Shown here: positions 45,798 through 52,148 of the stretch, piece after piece
Layout of the letters: each line of letters begins with the position of its first letter
Numbering within the stretch: the stretch's first letter is position 1
Assembly (NCBI GenBank): GCA_903959855.1
Contig: CAJBYR010000157.1
Location: 1 to 52,148 of the forward strand
Direction: 5' to 3'
Length of the DNA: 52,148 nt
DNA from: an uncultured beta proteobacterium
Lineage (GTDB): Bacteria > Pseudomonadota > Gammaproteobacteria > Burkholderiales > Rhodocyclaceae
The notes under the pieces: model-generated
Seen by the model: only the letters and a program-made list of their open reading frames with translations
What the model was told of the DNA's origin: nothing
The model's database searches: none
Translations under genes and position numbers: made by a program

Positions 45798-47198
45798 ATG
45801 GCAGAGCTTAGCCCAGGTTGTTCGGCGCATCCGTTGCAGGAACCGGCGAACGGCCCGACAGACGGCGTGCGTCAAAAGCTGGGCCAATTCCTGCGTCGTG
45901 GAGACCGGCGGAATGGCAGCACGGAGAGCGTTCCGACAGTCTCTGCCGCGTCCGCTGCGCCGGTTCCCGGTGAACGCCGACAGGGAGAGCGGCGCCAACT
46001 CGGCTTGAACCGTATCGTCAGGCTGTTTCAGGACGTACCGGAGCAGACGCTGATGGACGCTCTGGACCAATGTGATGTCGTCGAGTATGCCCACGTCACC
46101 GTGCTGCTCGAACGCGGTGCCGTCAATCGCCATGTTTATATCCTGCTGTCCGGACAAATGACGCTCGACCTCGGCACCGAGGATTCGCCGCACCGGATCA
46201 CGCTGACGCGCGGACAATCGGTCGGCGAAATGTCGATTGCCGACGGCAGCTCGGTGTCGGCCCACGTCACGGCCGAAGTCGGCAGCCGGGTGCTGATCAT
46301 CGACGAGGACGCGGTCTGGCAGCGATTGATGGTTTTGCCGGGGGTGGCGCGCAATCTGCTGGCGATCCAGGCCGAGCGCATTCGCCGCAGCAACGACCTG
46401 TTCATTGAAAAGCTGCGCGGCGAGATGGCCTTCGCCCAGATCAAGCGCGACTTGGCGATGGCCGCCGATATCCAGATCAACATGCTGCCACGCAACTTCC
46501 CGCTCTATCCGGATCGACGCGAATTCGATCTGTACGCCACCATGCTGCCGGCACGGGAAGTCGGAGGCGACTTCTACGATGCGTTCATGGTCGACCGCGA
46601 CCACCTGTTTTTCATCGTCGGCGACGTATCGGGCAAGGGTATCGCGGCCGCACTATTCATGGCGCGGGCAATGACCCTGTTCCGCGTCGAGGCGGCGCAA
46701 AGCCGCGCACCGCACCGGATTCTCAACCGGGTAAACGAAGAACTGTCGGAGAACAACGACCGCTGCATGTTTGTCACCGTGATCTGCGGGCTACTCGACC
46801 TGCGCACCGGCGACATCACGTATTCGAACGCCGGCCACAGTGCGCCATTGCTCGGAAGTACAGAAGGATTCCGCTATGTCGATATTCCGCCGGGAATGGC
46901 AATCGGCCTGATGTCGGACAGCGTGTTTGCTTCCGTAGCATGCCGCCTCGCGCCAGGCCAGGTCTTCCTGCTCTACACCGATGGGGTCACCGAGGCCGCC
47001 GACCCAGCGGAACGGGAGTACTCCGAACCGAGGCTGGAGGAGGAGCTTTGCCGAATCGGTGTCGGCGATCCACGGCAGACGGTCACGCAGTTGTGCGAAT
47101 CAGTGGCACGCTTCGCGGACGGCGCACCGCAGTCGGACGACATCACGGTACTCGCCGTACGTTATCTTTCACCGCAAGCCCACGCCGCATCCGCCTGA
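45798..47198 (+). CDS. Cyclic nucleotide-binding-like domain plus PP2C (SpoIIE-type) phosphatase
   Basis: A 466-residue protein. Residues 1-70 are a low-complexity, Arg-rich lead. A cNMP-binding fold follows (about 73-195: LFQDVPEQTLMDALDQCDV, VYILLSGQMTLDLG, RGQSVGEMSIADGSSVSAHV). The position of the phosphate-binding Arg of cAMP pockets is not Arg here, so cAMP binding is doubtful. A short helix joins the PP2C domain (about 240-460) with LPAREVGGDFYDAFM, FIVGDVSGKGIAAALFMA, NAGHSAPLL, LYTDGVTEA and SDDITVLAV metal sites. It would dephosphorylate the STAS protein. A GTG directly precedes the chosen ATG. Confidence 0.9.
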   Translation: MAELSPGCSAHPLQEPANGPTDGVRQKLGQFLRRGDRRNGSTESVPTVSAASAAPVPGERRQGERRQLGLNRIVRLFQDVPEQTLMDALDQCDVVEYAHVTVLLERGAVNRHVYILLSGQMTLDLGTEDSPHRITLTRGQSVGEMSIADGSSVSAHVTAEVGSRVLIIDEDAVWQRLMVLPGVARNLLAIQAERIRRSNDLFIEKLRGEMAFAQIKRDLAMAADIQINMLPRNFPLYPDRREFDLYATMLPAREVGGDFYDAFMVDRDHLFFIVGDVSGKGIAAALFMARAMTLFRVEAAQSRAPHRILNRVNEELSENNDRCMFVTVICGLLDLRTGDITYSNAGHSAPLLGSTEGFRYVDIPPGMAIGLMSDSVFASVACRLAPGQVFLLYTDGVTEAADPAEREYSEPRLEEELCRIGVGDPRQTVTQLCESVARFADGAPQSDDITVLAVRYLSPQAHAASA

Positions 47199-47281
47199 CC
47201 ACCGCCGACGCTTTCAGTGCGGCGCACGGCACGGCACCGCAGAGCTGCAACCAGAAATCGCCGTAACGCCAGCGCCGACTC

Positions 47282-49270
<1,989 letters not shown>

Positions 49271-49289
49271 GGCGGCGACTCCGAAAGGA

Positions 49290-49697
49290 TTACAGGCAAC
49301 TGGCGCGCATGGCGTCAGGCAATGGAATGGATTTGCCGGTGCCCGGATTGATCCACACCAGTTTGGCGGCACCATCGGCATACACGCGGTCTTCACCGAC
49401 CACTCGCATTTCGTAATAGGTGGGAATACTGCTGCGCCCCGGATGGCCGCAGAACATGCGACATTCGATCGTACCGGGATAGGTCACCGGAATCAGAAAT
49501 GTACAACTCGCATTGACGATGACCGGGCCCTCGCTCATCGTCCACGACGTCCCGAATCCAAAGCTCTCCAGCCATTCGATGCGTGTCTGTTCCATATAGC
49601 GGAAATAGACCGTGTTGTTCACGTGGCCCATGGCATCCTGATCGCCCCAGCGGATGGGCATCTGATTGCTGTATACGAGCTTTCGGTGGTGTTCCAT
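49290..49697 (-). CDS. 4-hydroxybenzoyl-CoA-type (YbgC-like) acyl-CoA thioesterase
   Basis: A 135-residue hotdog-fold thioesterase. The catalytic region is [34 protein letters not shown] (Asp at about 21). [23 protein letters not shown] follows. The natural acyl-CoA is unknown. It shares a transcript with acetoacetyl-CoA synthetase and lies back to back with ETF-QO, 74 bases away, over a shared palindromic promoter. Confidence 0.9.
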   Translation of the reverse strand: MEHHRKLVYSNQMPIRWGDQDAMGHVNNTVYFRYMEQTRIEWLESFGFGTSWTMSEGPVIVNASCTFLIPVTYPGTIECRMFCGHPGRSSIPTYYEMRVVGEDRVYADGAAKLVWINPGTGKSIPLPDAMRASCL

Positions 49698-49728
49698 CAG
49701 GCGGTTACCGGCGAGTTGAAGGATGGTT

Positions 49729-49744
49729 CAAGATTATAATCTTG
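49729..49744. promoter_or_regulatory. 16-base palindrome with -10 hexamers on both strands
   Basis: CAAGATTATAATCTTG is a perfect palindrome midway between the divergent thioesterase and ETF-QO genes. It contains TATAAT on the plus strand (49735-49740) and on the minus strand (49738-49733). Starts would lie about 25-29 bases before each gene. Good -35 hexamers are lacking on both sides, so an activator or a repressor bound at this palindrome may control both. Confidence 0.6.
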
Positions 49745-49771
49745 GGATCCATCCTATCGGTCGAGGTCAGC

Positions 49772-51403
49772 ATGCAGCGCGAGTCCATGGAGTTCGATGT
49801 CGTCATCGTCGGCGGCGGTCCTGCCGGCCTTTCCGCAGCCATCCGCCTCAAGCAGATCAATCCTGAAATCAATGTCTGCCTGATCGAAAAGGGCTCCGAA
49901 ATCGGTGCCCATATTCTTTCTGGCGCGGTCATGGATCCGCGCGCAATGACCGAACTCTATCCGGACTGGAAGGCGCTCGGCGCGCCGCTGGATACCGCAG
50001 TGACGCGCGACCGCTTTACCTTCCTGACCCGCTACGGCTTCGTCGATCTGCCGGTTTTCGCATTGCCCGGCTGCTTCAAGAACCACGGCAACTACGTCAT
50101 CAGCCTGGGACAGGTCTGTCGCTGGCTGGGCACTCAGGCCGAAGCCTTGGGCGTGGAGGTCTATCCGGGCTTTGCCGGCGCCGAGGTGCTGTATGACGAT
50201 ACAGGTGCCGTCCGTGGCGTCGCCACGGGTGACATGGGCGTCGGCCACGATGGACAGCCGGGACCCAATCACCAGCCGGGCATGGAACTGCTCGCGAAGT
50301 ACACGCTGTTCGCCGAAGGCTGCCGTGGACATCTGGGCAAGCAGGTTGAGGAGAAGTTCAAGCTGCGGGAAAATTCCGACCCGCAGACCTACGCGCTTGG
50401 CATCAAGGAACTCTGGGAGATCGACCCCGAGCTGCATGAGAAGGGCCTGGTGATGCACACCTTCGGCTGGCCGATGGCCTCCGATACCTACGGCGGCGGC
50501 TTCATCTACCACTTCGGTGACAACCTGGTTTCGATCGGTCAGGTCGTTGGCCTGGGTTACAAGAATCCCTTCCTGTCACCCTTTGAGGAAATGCAGCGGC
50601 TGAAGACACACCCGCAGATCGCGCCCTTGTTCAAGGGTGGCAAGCGCCTCGCCTATGGTGCCCGCGCGCTGGCCGCCGGTGGCCTGCAATCGCTGCCGAG
50701 GCTGGATTTCCCTGGCGGCGTCCTGGTGGGCGATGATGCGGGCATGCTGGTGGCTTCCCGCATCAAGGGCAGCCACGCCGCAATCAAGAGCGGCATGCTG
50801 GCCGCCGAAGCGACCGCTGCGGCACTTGCGGCCGGGCGTGCCCACGATACCCTGACCGAATACCCCGAGGCCTTCCGCGCCTCGTGGCTGCATGAGGAAC
50901 TGCACACCGCGCGCAACTTCAAGCCATGGATGGCCAAAGGACTGTGGACCGGTTCAATCGGTTTCGGCATCGACCAGGTGCTCCTGCGCGGCAAGGCCCC
51001 CTGGACCATGAACAATACGGCCGATCACCTGAAACTCAAACCCGCTGCCGACTGCACCCCGATCGCGTATGAAAAACCGGATGGCGTACTGACCTTCGAC
51101 CGCCTGTCCTCGGTGTTCCTGTCCAATACCAATCACGAAGAAGACCAACCCTGCCACCTCCGGCTCACGGATGAGCAGGTGCCGATCGCCACCAATCTCG
51201 CGCTCTACGATGCCCCCGAGCAGCGTTATTGCCCGGCCGGCGTATATGAGATCGTGCGTGGCGAGGATGGCAGCAACCCGCGCCTGCAAATCAATGCCCA
51301 GAACTGCGTGCATTGCAAGACCTGCGACATCAAGGATCCGACCCAGAACATTACCTGGGTCGTGCCGCAAGGTGGCGAAGGTCCGATCTACGCCCAGATG
51401 TAG
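49772..51403 (+). CDS. Electron transfer flavoprotein-ubiquinone oxidoreductase
   Basis: A 543-residue membrane-associated flavo-iron-sulfur enzyme that passes electrons from reduced ETF to ubiquinone. FAD site: FDVVIVGGGPAGLSAAIRLKQ at 8-28. Quinone-binding and ETF regions: GWPMASDTYGGGFIYHFGDNLVSIGQVVGLGYKNPF, GVLVGDDAGMLVASRIKGSHAAIKSGMLAAEA. The 4Fe-4S cluster Cys lie in RYCPAGVYEI and QINAQNCVHCKTCDIKDPTQNI near the C-terminus. Family symbols differ, so none is given. Start at 49772 has a weak ribosome-binding site. Confidence 0.95.
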   Translation: MQRESMEFDVVIVGGGPAGLSAAIRLKQINPEINVCLIEKGSEIGAHILSGAVMDPRAMTELYPDWKALGAPLDTAVTRDRFTFLTRYGFVDLPVFALPGCFKNHGNYVISLGQVCRWLGTQAEALGVEVYPGFAGAEVLYDDTGAVRGVATGDMGVGHDGQPGPNHQPGMELLAKYTLFAEGCRGHLGKQVEEKFKLRENSDPQTYALGIKELWEIDPELHEKGLVMHTFGWPMASDTYGGGFIYHFGDNLVSIGQVVGLGYKNPFLSPFEEMQRLKTHPQIAPLFKGGKRLAYGARALAAGGLQSLPRLDFPGGVLVGDDAGMLVASRIKGSHAAIKSGMLAAEATAAALAAGRAHDTLTEYPEAFRASWLHEELHTARNFKPWMAKGLWTGSIGFGIDQVLLRGKAPWTMNNTADHLKLKPAADCTPIAYEKPDGVLTFDRLSSVFLSNTNHEEDQPCHLRLTDEQVPIATNLALYDAPEQRYCPAGVYEIVRGEDGSNPRLQINAQNCVHCKTCDIKDPTQNITWVVPQGGEGPIYAQM

Positions 51404-51517
51404 GCGCGGAGCACACCGGTCAAGGGGATTTTCCCGCCCCTACGTAGATCCCGCAGTTTCTCGCGCGATTCACGGATAAACAACCCCGGTCACTGCAGGA
51501 ATAATTGCGAGACTGTC

Positions 51518-51551
51518 CCGCCTGCGTAATCGACGTCGACTACGCAGGCGG
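51518..51551. repeat. 34-base near-perfect inverted repeat upstream of the FIST gene
   Basis: An 11-base arm CCGCCTGCGTA at 51518-51528 is matched by its reverse complement at 51541-51551. Its 12-base centre is TCGACGTCGA, itself a perfect palindrome, flanked by one mismatch on each side. The repeat ends 27 bases before the FIST gene start. It could be an operator, a terminator of ETF-QO (no T tract) or a mobile repeat. The rest of 51404-51578 shows nothing clear. Confidence 0.5.
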
Positions 51552-51578
51552 TGCGGCCCCCTGCACCATGGACACCCT

Positions 51579-52148
51579 ATGAGAATCGAACAGATCACGG
51601 TTACAGAGCCCCGATCTATCGGGCCGATGCTGGAGCCTCTCGCTGCCATTTCGCCAAACCTGGTGCTGGTTTTTGGCGCCCCTGCGTTTTTCTCGGGCAC
51701 CGCGCTTGAAACGGAGTTGCGTCAGCACTTTCCCGAGGCAGTAGCCATTGGCTGCTCAACAGCAGGGGAGGTTTCGATGCGTGGCGTCGAGGACGGCAGC
51801 GCCGTTATCACCGCCGTCAGCATAAAGAATGTGCAACTGCGTGCCGGTTCGACGGATCTCGCCAGCATGGCGGATTCACGCGATGCCGGCAGGCGCCTTG
51901 CGGAGTCCGTGCGCCTGCCCGGGCTGAGCGCTGTAATGGTGTTCGGGCAGGGAATCAACATCAACGGCAGTGCGCTGGTTGAAGGCATGACCGAGATACT
52001 TGGCGCCGGAATCCCTATCACTGGCGGGCTTGCGGGAGACAACGGCGCTTTTGTCAAAACCTGGACACTCGGCGCGGACGGCGTGTCGGATCGCGCCATC
52101 GTCGCCGTGGGCATTGCCGGCGAGGGCATCAAGGTAGGCCATGGCTCC
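51579..52148 (+). CDS. FIST-domain sensor protein, N-terminal part
   Basis: An open frame of 190 codons starting at ATG 51579 and running off the window edge with no stop. The sequence shows FIST N-terminal features: LVLVFGAPAFFSGTALETEL, AIGCSTAGEVSMRGVEDGSAVI, AVMVFGQGINING, LGAGIPITGGLAGDNGAF and ADGVSDRAIVAVGIAG. FIST domains are putative sensors of small ligands. The C-terminal FIST_C and any output domain lie outside the window. An ATG at 51568 is in another frame and ends after four codons (MDTL), overlapping this start. Confidence 0.82.
   Translation, partial: MRIEQITVTEPRSIGPMLEPLAAISPNLVLVFGAPAFFSGTALETELRQHFPEAVAIGCSTAGEVSMRGVEDGSAVITAVSIKNVQLRAGSTDLASMADSRDAGRRLAESVRLPGLSAVMVFGQGININGSALVEGMTEILGAGIPITGGLAGDNGAFVKTWTLGADGVSDRAIVAVGIAGEGIKVGHGS

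Overview
This 52,148-base window is a dense, GC-rich stretch of bacterial chromosome. It reads as a betaproteobacterium, plausibly of the Rhodocyclales group. That placement is my inference from protein character and gene order (rimP-nusA; YciO-M50-trpS-scpA-scpB-rluB; rpsF-priB-rpsR-rplI; a split arn operon). Nearly all genes are housekeeping or cell-envelope genes packed into tight operons, many joined by 4-base ATGA or GTGA stop/start overlaps.

Layout. 1-6560 (minus): nusA (cut by the window edge) and rimP, then an operon read as YciO-type protein, site-2 protease, trpS, scpA, scpB, rluB. 6561-7519: a small accessory island with a decayed transposase-like relic and a compact unit of two small unknown genes behind a 12-codon leader ORF. 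7520-12151 (minus): RNase AM-type phosphatase, alpha/beta hydrolase, RidA-family protein and a fused FAD monooxygenase/Old Yellow Enzyme of the salicylyl-CoA / 2-aminobenzoyl-CoA class, with a visible promoter and palindrome. 12286-22743 (plus): the dTDP-rhamnose operon rfbBACD, parE, an HD-GYP-type regulator, a DUF1778/GNAT toxin-antitoxin pair, parC and a 45-residue membrane peptide. 22794-27198 (minus): alaA, a GNAT acetyltransferase, hom and thrC. 27405-35280 (plus): Mth938-like gene, arnT, one SMR-type flippase subunit, arnB, arnC, arnA as two separate genes, arnD and bcp, all coupled or nearly so. 35379-41132: PIN-PhoH gene, then (minus) dnaB and two O-antigen/exopolysaccharide genes with the tail of a lost third gene. 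41436-43929 (minus): the rpsF-priB-rpsR-rplI operon, a small membrane protein and an RluF-like pseudouridine synthase. 43954-47198 (plus): rlmJ and a three-gene partner-switch module (STAS protein, HATPase anti-sigma-like kinase, cNMP-like/PP2C phosphatase). 47282-52148: acetoacetyl-CoA synthetase and a thioesterase (minus), divergent from ETF-quinone oxidoreductase (plus), then the start of a FIST sensor gene cut by the window edge.

How the genes fit together. The arn and rfb blocks plus the WbpM-like/WecA-like pair point to a Gram-negative cell that decorates lipid A with Ara4N and makes rhamnose-containing surface polysaccharide. Acetoacetyl-CoA synthetase, thioesterase and ETF-QO suggest fatty-acid or polyhydroxyalkanoate turnover. 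The monooxygenase/RidA unit suggests aromatic acyl-CoA breakdown.

Most notable signals: (1) five DnaA-box-like 9-mers at an exact 11-base period directly upstream of a recognisable dnaB promoter; (2) the small unknown bicistron at 6889-7480 with leader ORF, candidate operator and its own terminator beside a transposase relic; (3) a 16-base palindrome between the thioesterase and ETF-QO genes that carries TATAAT on both strands; (4) a 167-base scpB/rluB coding overlap forced by a TTG start; (5) the 52-codon tail of a lost gene still stop/start coupled to the WecA-like gene. I saw no rRNA or tRNA gene, no CRISPR array and no intact insertion sequence.
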